This document shows, piece after piece, positions 53,245 through 61,382 of a DNA stretch of 64,000 nucleotides; positions within the stretch are counted from its first letter, which is position 1; every line of letters begins with the position of its first letter. This DNA comes from Acidiphilium rubrum (GTDB lineage: Bacteria > Pseudomonadota > Alphaproteobacteria > Acetobacterales > Acetobacteraceae): contig NZ_FTNE01000015.1 in the NCBI RefSeq assembly GCF_900156265.1, positions 27,999-91,998 of the forward strand, read 5' to 3'. The notes beneath the pieces are model-generated. The model searched no databases. It saw nothing but the letters and a program-made list of their open reading frames with translations, and was not told the origin of the DNA. Made by a program: the position numbers and the translations under genes.

Positions 53245-54618
53245 ATGACCCATGATTTCGACCTGTTCGTGATCGGCGGCGGCTCGGCCGGTGTCCGCTT
53301 GGCACGGATCGCCGCCGGGCATGGTGCCAAAGTTGCCATTGCCGAGGATCGGTTCTGGGGCGGTACCTGCGTCAACATTGGCTGCGTGCCGAAAAAACTG
53401 ATGGTGATGGCCTCGGAATATGGCCATGCCGCGGATGATGCGGCCGGTTTCGGCTGGAGCATGACCAAGGGCGATCACGACTGGCCCCGGTTTCTCAGCG
53501 CCAAAAATAGCGAGATCGCCCGACTCAACGGGGCCTATACCGGGCTGCTCGAACGCGCCGGCGCCACGATTTTCAACGCCCGCGCCACCATGCTGGACGC
53601 CCATACGATTGATGTCGGCGGCACGCCGCACACCGCCGCGCGCATCGCCATCGCCACCGGCGGCCATCCGATCAGGCCGGATATTCCCGGCGGCGAACTC
53701 GGCATCATTTCCGACGATGCGTTCTATCTGCCCGAACGCCCCAACCGGGTCGTCATGATCGGCGGCGGCTATATCGGCGTCGAATTCGCGGGTATTTTTA
53801 ATGGACTCGGCTCGCAGGTCGATCTGGTCTACCGCCAGCCGCTGCCGCTACGCGGCTTCGATCCCGACCTGCGCTACAGCCTGGCCGAGGCGCTCGATAC
53901 CAACGGCATCACCCTCCATCCGGGTCAGTTCCCGCTGCGGATCGAGGATCGGGGCGAGGCGAGGCGGCTGCATCTGTCGAACGGGCAGCATATCGATGCG
54001 GATTGCATCTTTTTCGCAACCGGCCGCACGCCCAATACCGCGGGTCTCGGCCTCGAACGGGCCGGCGTCACGCTCGCGCCGAGCGGTGCCATCCCGATCG
54101 ATGACGGGTTTCACACCAATATCCCGCATATTTTCGCCCTCGGCGACGTCACCGACCGGCTCAACCTTACCCCCGTCGCCACCGCCGAAGGCCATGCGCT
54201 GGCCGACACGTTGTTCGGCAACAGCCCACGGGGGGTCTCGCTGAAAAACGTCGCGAGCGCTGTGTTTTCGATCCCGCCGCTCGCGACCATCGGGGTCACC
54301 GAGGACGAAGCCCCGCCGGGGTCGCGTATTTTCCTGACGAGGTTTACCGCCATGCGCCACGCGCTCAGTGGCCGGTCGCGCAAGACGCTGATGAAACTGA
54401 TCGTCGATGGCAAGACCGACCGGGTGATCGGCGCGCATATGCTGGGCGAGGATGCCGCCGAGATCATGCAGGGCATCGCGATCGCCATCACCGCCGGGGC
54501 GACCAAGGCCGATTTCGACCGGACCATCGGCATCCACCCGACCGCCGCTGAGGAATTCGTCACCCTGCGGACCGAGACCCGCCTGGTCGGCACGGCCGAT
54601 GCGAAAGCAGCGGAGTAG
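53245..54618 (+). CDS. gor: Glutathione-disulfide reductase
   Basis: Reduces oxidised glutathione with NADPH; cytoplasmic FAD enzyme of 457 residues from ATG 53245. FAD motif GGGSAGVRLARIAA, redox disulfide CVNIGC (Cys42, Cys47), NADPH Rossmann VVMIGGGYIGVEFAG, second FAD motif FALGDVTDRLNLTPVA, and the C-terminal His-Glu pair in HPTAAEE. All are intact. The frame opens 14 codons upstream but without ribosome-binding site. It is followed by DAHP synthase after 48 bases. It would support the CydDC, Atm1-like, GST and Kef-type proteins in this region, all linked to glutathione. Confidence 0.94.
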   Translation: MTHDFDLFVIGGGSAGVRLARIAAGHGAKVAIAEDRFWGGTCVNIGCVPKKLMVMASEYGHAADDAAGFGWSMTKGDHDWPRFLSAKNSEIARLNGAYTGLLERAGATIFNARATMLDAHTIDVGGTPHTAARIAIATGGHPIRPDIPGGELGIISDDAFYLPERPNRVVMIGGGYIGVEFAGIFNGLGSQVDLVYRQPLPLRGFDPDLRYSLAEALDTNGITLHPGQFPLRIEDRGEARRLHLSNGQHIDADCIFFATGRTPNTAGLGLERAGVTLAPSGAIPIDDGFHTNIPHIFALGDVTDRLNLTPVATAEGHALADTLFGNSPRGVSLKNVASAVFSIPPLATIGVTEDEAPPGSRIFLTRFTAMRHALSGRSRKTLMKLIVDGKTDRVIGAHMLGEDAAEIMQGIAIAITAGATKADFDRTIGIHPTAAEEFVTLRTETRLVGTADAKAAE

Positions 54619-54666
54619 CATGTTGCGGCGTTTCCGGATTATAGCGATGCCTTCGAGGAGATCGCC

Positions 54667-56073
54667 ATGACAGCAACGACCGTGAATACCGCCGCTCTTG
54701 GACCCTGGACGCCCGATTCGTGGCGCGCGAAGCCCATTTTGCAGGTTCCGAGCTATCCGGACCAAGACAAGCTCGCGGCGATGGAAGCACGGCTGCACCG
54801 GTTTCCGCCGCTGGTGTTCGCGGGGGAAGCGCGCCGGCTGAAAACCGCCCTCGCACTTGCCGCCGAAGGGCGCGCCTTCGTGCTGCACGGCGGCGATTGC
54901 GCGGAAAGCTTCGGCGATTTTACGGCCAATATCATCCGCGACACGTTCCGCGTCCTGCTGCAGATGGCCGTGGTACTGACATATGGCGGTTCGGTGCCGG
55001 TGGTGAAACTCGGCCGGATGGCCGGGCAGTTCGCCAAGCCGCGCAGTTCCGATACCGAGACGATCGGCGGGGTCACCCTGCCCTCCTACCGCGGCGATAT
55101 TGTCAACGGCCCGGATTTCAGCCCGGAAGCGCGGATTCCCGACCCGGCGCGGATGGAGTTCGGCTATTTCCAATCCGCCGGCACGCTCAACCTGCTGCGC
55201 GCCTTCGCCTCCGGCGGCTATGCCGATCTGCATCAGGTGCATCGCTGGAACCTCGATTTCGTGCGCCGCTCGCCGCTCGCGGAGCGTTACCGCGATTTGT
55301 CCTCGCGGATCGACGAAACGCTGCAATTCATGGCCGCCTGCGGCATGACCAGCCAATCGACGCCGCAGATCCACGAGACCGAGTTCTACACCAGCCACGA
55401 ATCGCTGCTGCTGCCCTATGAGCAGGCGTTGACCCGCGTCGATTCCACCACCGGCGAGCATTATGCCTGTTCGGCGCATTTCCTGTGGATCGGCGATCGG
55501 ACCCGCCAGCTCGAGGGGGCGCATGTGGAGTTCATGCGCGGTGTGAAAAACCCGATCGGCATGAAGGTCGGGCCGAGCATGGAGGAGGACGACATGCTCC
55601 GCCTGATCGACCGGCTCGACCCTGACAATGAACCGGGCCGGCTGACCCTGATCGCCCGTATGGGGGCCGATCACGTCGCGGCGAAACTGCCGAAACTGCT
55701 GCGCGCCGCCAAGCGTGAGGGGCGCCGCAACGCCTGGCTGTGCGACCCGATGCACGGCAACACGATCACCACCGCCGGGCGGATCAAGACCAGGCGGTTC
55801 GATGCGATCCTGTCCGAAGTGCGCGGGTTTTTCGATATTCATGAGGCCGAGGGCACAATCCCCGGCGGCGTGCATGTCGAGATGACCGGCCAGGACGTCA
55901 CGGAATGCGTCGGCGGTGCACGCCAATTGTCGGAGGCGGATTTGTCTTCGCGCTACGAAACCTTCTGCGACCCGCGGTTGAACGCCGAGCAATCGCTCGA
56001 ACTCGCCTTCCTGATCGCGGCGGAGCTAAAGGCGCGCCGGGCGCCGCGCAGCACCGAGATCGCCGCGGAATAA
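54667..56073 (+). CDS. Class II 3-deoxy-7-phosphoheptulonate synthase (DAHP synthase)
   Basis: First enzyme of the shikimate pathway, condensing PEP with erythrose-4-phosphate. 468 residues, plant/mycobacterial class II. Features: [28 protein letters not shown] with the metal Cys, [18 protein letters not shown] stretch, [20 protein letters not shown] and [13 protein letters not shown], and [30 protein letters not shown] precedes ATG 54667. Its stop shares one base with the next start (TAATG), so pncB is probably translationally coupled. Confidence 0.96.
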   Translation: MTATTVNTAALGPWTPDSWRAKPILQVPSYPDQDKLAAMEARLHRFPPLVFAGEARRLKTALALAAEGRAFVLHGGDCAESFGDFTANIIRDTFRVLLQMAVVLTYGGSVPVVKLGRMAGQFAKPRSSDTETIGGVTLPSYRGDIVNGPDFSPEARIPDPARMEFGYFQSAGTLNLLRAFASGGYADLHQVHRWNLDFVRRSPLAERYRDLSSRIDETLQFMAACGMTSQSTPQIHETEFYTSHESLLLPYEQALTRVDSTTGEHYACSAHFLWIGDRTRQLEGAHVEFMRGVKNPIGMKVGPSMEEDDMLRLIDRLDPDNEPGRLTLIARMGADHVAAKLPKLLRAAKREGRRNAWLCDPMHGNTITTAGRIKTRRFDAILSEVRGFFDIHEAEGTIPGGVHVEMTGQDVTECVGGARQLSEADLSSRYETFCDPRLNAEQSLELAFLIAAELKARRAPRSTEIAAE

Positions 56074-57236
56074 TGAGCCGGGTCACCCGCCGGAGCGCTG
56101 CGACAACCGGCACACGGGCCGATCTCGATGCTGCGATCGCGGCGCGGACCGATGCGTATTTCAACCGCACCAAAGCGATCGTCGAGAAATTCGGCGATAG
56201 CCGGGTGACCTACGCGTATTTTCTGCGCCGTCCGGTGGTGTCCGCCCCAGCGCTGATGCTGCGCTGGTTGAACGAGGTCGTGGCGGCGCGGGGCGAGCGG
56301 ATCGATATCGAACTGCCGCACCCCGAAGGCGCCTGGGTCGGCGCGGGCGAGCCGATCGCTTATATCACCGGCAGTTTCATCACGCTGGTCGATCTCGAGA
56401 CTATTTTGCTGCAGAAACTCGGCCCCGCCTGTGTCGCCGCGCATAACGCCTATCAAATGTGTGCGGCGCTGCCGAAATCCGCCTTTCTCGCGATGGAGGC
56501 GCGCCATTGTGCCGGGGCGGAGATGCAGGAGATGATGGCCTATGCCGCCTCGGTCGGCTCGCGCGCCGCCCAGGCCGAGGGGGCGCGTGGCTTTATTGGC
56601 AACGCCAATGATGCGACGGCGCATTATTTCGGCGCGCCGCATGGCTATGGCACGATGCCGCACGCCCTGATCGGCTATGCCGGCTCGACGCTGCGCGCCG
56701 CCGAAATGTTCCGCGAAACCTTCCCCGACAACGATCTGACGGTGCTGACCGATTATTTTGGCATGGAAATCACCGATGCGCTGGCGGTCTGCCAGCGCTT
56801 TCCCGATCTGGCGGCGGCGGGCCGGCTGTCGGTGCGGCTCGATACCCATGGCGGGCGGTTTCTCGAAGGGCTCGATCCGCAGGCCAGCTACGCCGTGATG
56901 GAACGCCATGCGCCGGGGGCGATCCGCCGCTATCGCAGCCATAATGAGCTACGCTATCTGATCGGCACCGGCGTATCGGCCGCCGCGATCTGGCGGATGC
57001 GCGAGACGCTCGACGACGCCGGGTTCATCCGGGTGAAAATCGTCGCGTCATCGGGGTTCGGCGTCGAGAAATGCAGCGTGCTAGCCGATGCCCATACGCC
57101 GATCGACGTGGTCGGCACCGGCAGCTTCATCCCCGAGACCTGGGGCGAGACCTACGCGACAGCCGATATCGTTGCGTATGACGGTGAACCGCGGGTCAAG
57201 ATCGGCCGGGAGTTCCTGCTGCGCGATCGGGCGTGA
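56073..57236 (+). CDS. pncB: Nicotinate phosphoribosyltransferase
   Basis: Converts nicotinate and PRPP to nicotinate mononucleotide for NAD salvage. 387 residues from ATG 56073, overlapping the DAHP synthase stop by one base. Family blocks include DAYFNRTKAIVEKFGDSRVT, AHNAYQMCAALPKSAFL, GFIGNANDATAHYFG, VRLDTHGGRFLEG and VKIVASSGFGVEKC, then VDVVGTGSFIPETW. The protein is shorter than E. coli PncB but fits the short form. Nad synthetase is 2.5 kb downstream. A longer frame from 55905 overlaps DAHP synthase and is rejected. Confidence 0.92.
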   Translation: MSRVTRRSAATTGTRADLDAAIAARTDAYFNRTKAIVEKFGDSRVTYAYFLRRPVVSAPALMLRWLNEVVAARGERIDIELPHPEGAWVGAGEPIAYITGSFITLVDLETILLQKLGPACVAAHNAYQMCAALPKSAFLAMEARHCAGAEMQEMMAYAASVGSRAAQAEGARGFIGNANDATAHYFGAPHGYGTMPHALIGYAGSTLRAAEMFRETFPDNDLTVLTDYFGMEITDALAVCQRFPDLAAAGRLSVRLDTHGGRFLEGLDPQASYAVMERHAPGAIRRYRSHNELRYLIGTGVSAAAIWRMRETLDDAGFIRVKIVASSGFGVEKCSVLADAHTPIDVVGTGSFIPETWGETYATADIVAYDGEPRVKIGREFLLRDRA

Positions 57237-57351
57237 TGACGCGGCACAACTCCTGCGGCGTAGCCCGCGAGCGCGGTTCGGCTTCACGGAAATGTCAGAA
57301 AACTTTACACCCGTCAGATGTCAAGATCGTTAACCTTTTGAAATCATATGG

Positions 57352-57367
57352 TGGCACCGATTTTGCA
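57352..57367 (+). promoter_or_regulatory. Sigma-54 (-24/-12) promoter of the intact PEP-CTERM gene
   Basis: TGGCAC, five bases (CGATT), then TTGCA: a full match to TGGCACN5TTGCW with exact spacing. It is 49 bases before ATG 57417, giving a leader of about 40 bases with AGGGAT as ribosome-binding site. PEP-CTERM genes are known to be linked to sigma-54 control through PrsK/PrsR in other proteobacteria. Confidence 0.85.
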
Positions 57368-57416
57368 TAGTTTGCATGCGATCGTGCAATTAACTCGTGA
57401 CATCCAGGGATGATCC

Positions 57417-58190
57417 ATGAAACCATCGTTTATGCCGCTGCTTCTGGTCTTTGCACTGAGCCTGCCGGTGGCAGCATCGGCCAGTGTCGTGATCCGGTTC
57501 GATCCGACGGTGCCTTCGACCACCGCGACCGCGACCATCAGCTACAGCGGAAGCTATGTCACGCCCGCGCAGGCGACCGCACCGTTCGCCGCCTCGCCGT
57601 TTTCCTTCACGGCGACGCTGCCCGCGCAATCCTACGCACCTGACGGCATCGGTACCGGGCTGGTCTTTTCCGGCGTCAGCGGCACGTACACCAACAACGA
57701 CGTCACGACGAGCTACAGCAACGCAACGCTCGATCTGCTCGGGCAATATATTCAGACCTTCCAAAACGGTGTCCTGATCGGGCAGACTGAACAGACGCTC
57801 TTCATCCTCACGATCAATTCGCTGTTGCAGACGGGTGATCGATACACGCTGAACATGGTTGCCGATCAGTTCCTGTACACCGAACAGGCTCCGCTGGTGG
57901 CAAATCCGCTGACCGCACCGCTCAGCACATTTACGCCCGCGATTGTGACGATGCTGCCGGGGTCGTTTTCGGTCCTGTCCGGCGGGATTGCCAGCTACAC
58001 GCCGCCGCTGCAGCCTGACCCCGAAGCCAGTGTGAATGCCGGCGGGAGCGGCACCGTCGCGTCGCCGCTGGTCGCGGTGCCCGAGCCTGGCAGCCTGATC
58101 CTGCTGGGCGGCGGCGTTCTGATGTTCGCGCTGATCAACTGGTGGCTCCGGCGCCGGGCGGCGCGGGCCATGATACTCAGACTACGATAA
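57417..58190 (+). CDS. PEP-CTERM domain surface protein
   Basis: 257 residues. Signal peptide FMPLLLVFALSLPVAASA, mature Ser/Thr-rich beta domain, and the sorting signal VPEPGSLILLGGGVLMFALI from Val221, followed by NWWLRRRAARAMILR. PEP-CTERM proteins are processed by exosortase (EpsH/XrtA) and retained with exopolysaccharide. The Arg cluster is followed by 8 more residues, a slightly long tail. No exosortase or polysaccharide cluster is present in the window. It is driven by the sigma-54 site and converges with the FMN reductase gene with a 15-base gap. Confidence 0.88.
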   Translation: MKPSFMPLLLVFALSLPVAASASVVIRFDPTVPSTTATATISYSGSYVTPAQATAPFAASPFSFTATLPAQSYAPDGIGTGLVFSGVSGTYTNNDVTTSYSNATLDLLGQYIQTFQNGVLIGQTEQTLFILTINSLLQTGDRYTLNMVADQFLYTEQAPLVANPLTAPLSTFTPAIVTMLPGSFSVLSGGIASYTPPLQPDPEASVNAGGSGTVASPLVAVPEPGSLILLGGGVLMFALINWWLRRRAARAMILRLR

Positions 58191-58205
58191 GCCGCGGGTG
58201 CAGGT

Positions 58206-58760
58206 TCAGGGGCGCAGACGCAGCGCCCAGTCGCGCAGTGCTATGATCTGCTGGGCGATGAACTGGCGAGTCGTCGCATCCGTCAGAACGCCGGTGCCAT
58301 CGAATTTCTGACCGGCGCCGCCGATCATGATTTCCGGCTTGTTCAGCACATGCGCATCGAGAAAGACGAACACTTTGCGCAGATCGTACTGGGCACGTGC
58401 CGTGCCGATCATGCCGGGGCTGGCGCCCATGATGGCGACCGGCTTGCCGCGAAACGGCTGGGGGTCGCAGCGGGAGAGCCAGTCGATGGTGTTTTTCAGC
58501 ACGCCGGGGATCGAGTAATTATATTCGGGGGTTGCGATCAGCACCGCATCCGCTGCGGCGATCTGGCCGGCGAGGGTGAGGACCGGCGCGGGCGTGCCGA
58601 TGGCGCGGATATCATCGTTATAGAGGGGGATGTCGCCGATGGCGGCAATCTCGATCGCGACACCTTCGGGCACCAGATCGGCCGCCGCGCGAAGGGCGGC
58701 CATGTTGAGCGATCCCTGCCGCAGACTGCCGCACAGACCCAGAATATTGAACGCGGCCAT
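58206..58760 (-). CDS. NADPH-dependent FMN reductase family protein
   Basis: 184 residues from ATG 58760. Flavodoxin-like fold: GLCGSLRQGSLNMAALRAAA with the phosphate loop, DIPLYNDDI, TPEYNYSIPGVLKNTIDWLS with the flavin-binding loop, and GKPVAIMGASPGMIGTAR. This is the ChrR/YieF-like quinone or chromate reductase group. The frame opens further upstream (58943) but that overlaps the YidB-like gene. The next gene upstream, YidB-like, ends 5 bases before this start, so they likely share an operon. Confidence 0.92.
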   Translation of the reverse strand: MAAFNILGLCGSLRQGSLNMAALRAAADLVPEGVAIEIAAIGDIPLYNDDIRAIGTPAPVLTLAGQIAAADAVLIATPEYNYSIPGVLKNTIDWLSRCDPQPFRGKPVAIMGASPGMIGTARAQYDLRKVFVFLDAHVLNKPEIMIGGAGQKFDGTGVLTDATTRQFIAQQIIALRDWALRLRP

Positions 58761-58765
58761 GGGTG

Positions 58766-59134
58766 TTACGATGCGTCCGGCGTGGCCTGATCGACCGCGG
58801 CCGGCAGGTGCTGCGCCAGCAGGTTGGCGGCTGTGGTGGGATCGATGCCGAATCGCTCGGCGATCGAGGCGATCACCGGGTTGCCGAGCGCCTGCTGGAC
58901 TTGGTCGGCCGAGATCGGCAGGTTCTGGCCGTTGCCGATCCATGAGGCGACGTGGGCACCCATGCCCGATTGCTCGAACTGCTGCATCACGCCGGACATG
59001 CCATCGATGCCGTGCTGTTGCAGCACACTCATCACCTGGGCCTGGACGTCGCCGCCCGGGGCATCGCCGGCTGGGGCATCGCCGCCGCCGAGTGCGGAAC
59101 TGACCATGCCGGAAATCTGATCGAACAAGCCCAT
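58766..59134 (-). CDS. YidB-like (DUF937) protein
   Basis: 122 residues from ATG 59134, after AAGGGGGGTATC. The N-terminus GLFDQISGMVSSALGGGD and the region SGMGAHVASWIGNGQNLPIS with ALGNPVIASIAERFGIDP match YidB/DUF937. A Gly/Asp/Ala-rich linker (about 18-30) separates the two parts. No function is established. The frame extending to 59197 lacks a better start. It lies 5 bases before the FMN reductase gene. Confidence 0.88.
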   Translation of the reverse strand: MGLFDQISGMVSSALGGGDAPAGDAPGGDVQAQVMSVLQQHGIDGMSGVMQQFEQSGMGAHVASWIGNGQNLPISADQVQQALGNPVIASIAERFGIDPTTAANLLAQHLPAAVDQATPDAS

Positions 59135-59215
59135 GATACCCCCCTTGAATGAAATCGCGACCGGATCAGGCAGGCAAATCCGGTCGCGAGTCAACAAGAT
59201 CGACGGGTGTCGTAA

Positions 59216-59530
59216 TTAATTCTTGGCGGCGTGCAGATGGTCTTCCATCGCCGCTTTTTCGCAGACGTAGGCACCGTGCTTGGTCTTGCCGAAATATTTC
59301 GATTTCGCGGTGTGATAGGCCTTGCTGCCGGTGGCGTGCCACACGACGCCGCCCATGCCGCAGGCGGTCTTGGCCTCGGCTTCGGTTTTGTAGCCAGGTA
59401 GCTTGCTGTGGCTCATGTGGCTCTCGGTGGTCTTCTTTTTAGTGCTGGCATGGGCGGTGCCGATGGCGCCCATGGTAAAGGCGAGTGCCAGGGCGGGCAC
59501 TGTCGCCCGTAGGATTTTGGTGATCGTCAT
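59216..59530 (-). CDS. Small secreted protein, unknown family
   Basis: 104 residues. A signal peptide (ILRATVPALALAFTMGAIGT, cleavage after AHA) precedes a basic mature domain of about 78 residues with two Cys (TACGMGG and AYVCEKAA), likely a disulfide. The YHTAKSKYFGKTKHGAYV segment is Lys/His/Tyr-rich. ATG 59530 has GGAGATGA upstream; an ATG three codons earlier is also possible. Proteins of this kind are common in acetic acid bacteria but unnamed. It is 82 bases upstream of the YidB-like gene on the same strand. Confidence 0.8.
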   Translation of the reverse strand: MTITKILRATVPALALAFTMGAIGTAHASTKKKTTESHMSHSKLPGYKTEAEAKTACGMGGVVWHATGSKAYHTAKSKYFGKTKHGAYVCEKAAMEDHLHAAKN

Positions 59531-59701
59531 TGAAATCATCTCCGTGAATTGCGTGAAGCCGAGCAGGATTGGACGCCGCGCGCCCGGATCGTTGGGACCT
59601 CACGAGCGCGTGAGCCGCATTACCGCCGCGTTGCGGCTAAAACAAGGCCGCTCTCCGCCGGCGATCATGACGGGGCCACGATTTCCGCCTATCATTGTCG
59701 C

Positions 59702-61366
59702 ATGACCGAAACGCTCAACATCGCGATTGCCCAGCTCGACCTGCATGTCGGCGCGATCGACAAAAATCTGGCCGCGATCAGGGCGGCCCGCGCGCAAGCC
59801 GCGGAGGCCGGGGCCGATCTGCTGGTAACGCCGGAGCTCAGCATCGCCGGGTATCCGCCCGAGGATCTGGTGCTGAAACCGGCGTTCATCGCCGCCTGTC
59901 ATGCGGCGGCCGAGGCGCTGGCGGCCGATACCGCCGATGGCGGGCCGGGCATTGTGGCCGGCCTGCCCTGGCTGGCCGACGGGGCGCTGCACAATGCGGC
60001 GTTCGTGATGGATGGCGGCGCGATCATTGCGCGGCGGGCCAAGCATGAACTGCCGAATTACGGCGTGTTCGACGAAAAGCGGGTGTTCGTGGCGGGGCCC
60101 GCGCCGGGGCCGGTGAAGTTTCGTGGGTTTCGGCTGGGCGTGCTGATCTGTGAGGATTGGTGGTTTCCGGCGGTGCCGGAGACCTTGGCGGAATCCGGGG
60201 CGGAGATTCTGATTTCGACCAATGCCTCGCCGTTCGAGGACGGCAAGCAGGGGCGGCGGATTCAGCTGGCGCTGAACCGGGTGGTCGAAACCGGGTTGCC
60301 GTTCATTTTTGCCGCGCTGACCGGCGGGCAGGACGAGATCGTGTTCGATGGCGCTTCGTTCGCGCTCAATGCGGATCGTTCGATCGCGCTGCGGATGGCG
60401 CATTTCGAGGCCGGGCTGGCGGTGACGCAGTGGCGGCGCGGCAATGCCGGGCTCGTGTGTGCGCCGCATGCGATCCCGCCCGATCCCGCGCGGCTCGACC
60501 TGGTATACCGGGCGATGGTGATGGGGCTTGCGGATTATGTGAACAAGAACGGCTTTCCGGGGGTGATTCTGGGGCTCTCGGGCGGGATCGACAGTGCGAT
60601 TTCCGCGGCCGTCGCGGTCGATGCGCTGGGGGCCGACCGGGTGCGGGCGGTGATGATGCCGAGCCGGTACACCAGCTCGCATAGTCTGGAGGATGCTGCC
60701 GCCTGCGCTGCGTTGCTGGGAATCCGCTGCGATACCGTGCCGATCAGTGCGGCGACCGGCGCATTCGAGGCGGCGCTTGGGCCGCTGTTCGAGGGGCGGG
60801 CGCCGGATATCACCGAGGAGAACATCCAGTCGCGCGCGCGGGGGCTGATTTTGATGGCGCTGTCGAACAAATTGGGCGCGATGGTCCTGACGACCGGGAA
60901 CAAATCGGAAATGTCGGTCGGTTATGCCACGCTGTATGGCGATATGTGCGGCGGGTATTCGGTGCTCAAGGATGTCTACAAGACCACCGTGTTCGATTTG
61001 TGCCGCTGGCGGAATGCGCATCGGCCGGACAATGCGCTGGGGCCGGCGGAGATGGTGATGCCCGAGCGGGTGATCAGCAAGCCGCCGAGTGCGGAATTGC
61101 GCGACAATCAGACCGACCAGGACAGCCTGCCGCCCTATGAGGTGCTCGATGCGATCCTGGCGGCGCTGATCGAGGGCGAGGCGGCGATCGAGGATGTGGT
61201 GGCTTCGGGGTATGATCGGGCGACGGTCGCGCGGGTGTGGCGGCTGCTCGACCGGGCTGAATACAAGCGGCGCCAGGCGCCGCCGGGGGTGAAGATCACC
61301 CCCAGGGCGTTCGGCCGCGACCGGCGCTATCCGATCACCAACGGGTTTACCACGCTGGTGACCTGA
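59702..61366 (+). CDS. nadE: Glutamine-dependent NAD+ synthetase
   Basis: Converts nicotinate adenine dinucleotide to NAD using glutamine-derived ammonia. 554 residues from ATG 59702. N-terminal nitrilase glutaminase domain: catalytic Glu45 (TPELSIAGYPPEDL), Lys114 (KHELPNYGVFDEKR) and Cys150 (LICEDWWFP). C-terminal synthetase with P-loop LSGGIDS (292-298), TTGNKSEMSVGYATLYGDM and KPPSAELRDNQTDQDSLPPY. Upstream frame to 59549 has no coding support. Convergent with the Hint-domain gene across 16 bases. Together with pncB it completes a nicotinate salvage route except for nadD. Confidence 0.96.
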   Translation: MTETLNIAIAQLDLHVGAIDKNLAAIRAARAQAAEAGADLLVTPELSIAGYPPEDLVLKPAFIAACHAAAEALAADTADGGPGIVAGLPWLADGALHNAAFVMDGGAIIARRAKHELPNYGVFDEKRVFVAGPAPGPVKFRGFRLGVLICEDWWFPAVPETLAESGAEILISTNASPFEDGKQGRRIQLALNRVVETGLPFIFAALTGGQDEIVFDGASFALNADRSIALRMAHFEAGLAVTQWRRGNAGLVCAPHAIPPDPARLDLVYRAMVMGLADYVNKNGFPGVILGLSGGIDSAISAAVAVDALGADRVRAVMMPSRYTSSHSLEDAAACAALLGIRCDTVPISAATGAFEAALGPLFEGRAPDITEENIQSRARGLILMALSNKLGAMVLTTGNKSEMSVGYATLYGDMCGGYSVLKDVYKTTVFDLCRWRNAHRPDNALGPAEMVMPERVISKPPSAELRDNQTDQDSLPPYEVLDAILAALIEGEAAIEDVVASGYDRATVARVWRLLDRAEYKRRQAPPGVKITPRAFGRDRRYPITNGFTTLVT

Positions 61367-61382
61367 TCGGGCCGGGTGCTGG

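Noticed and set aside
53848..55992. 714-codon minus-strand frame across glutathione reductase and DAHP synthase
   Set aside because: Spans two well-supported genes on the other strand and the gap between them; composition typical of an antisense shadow.
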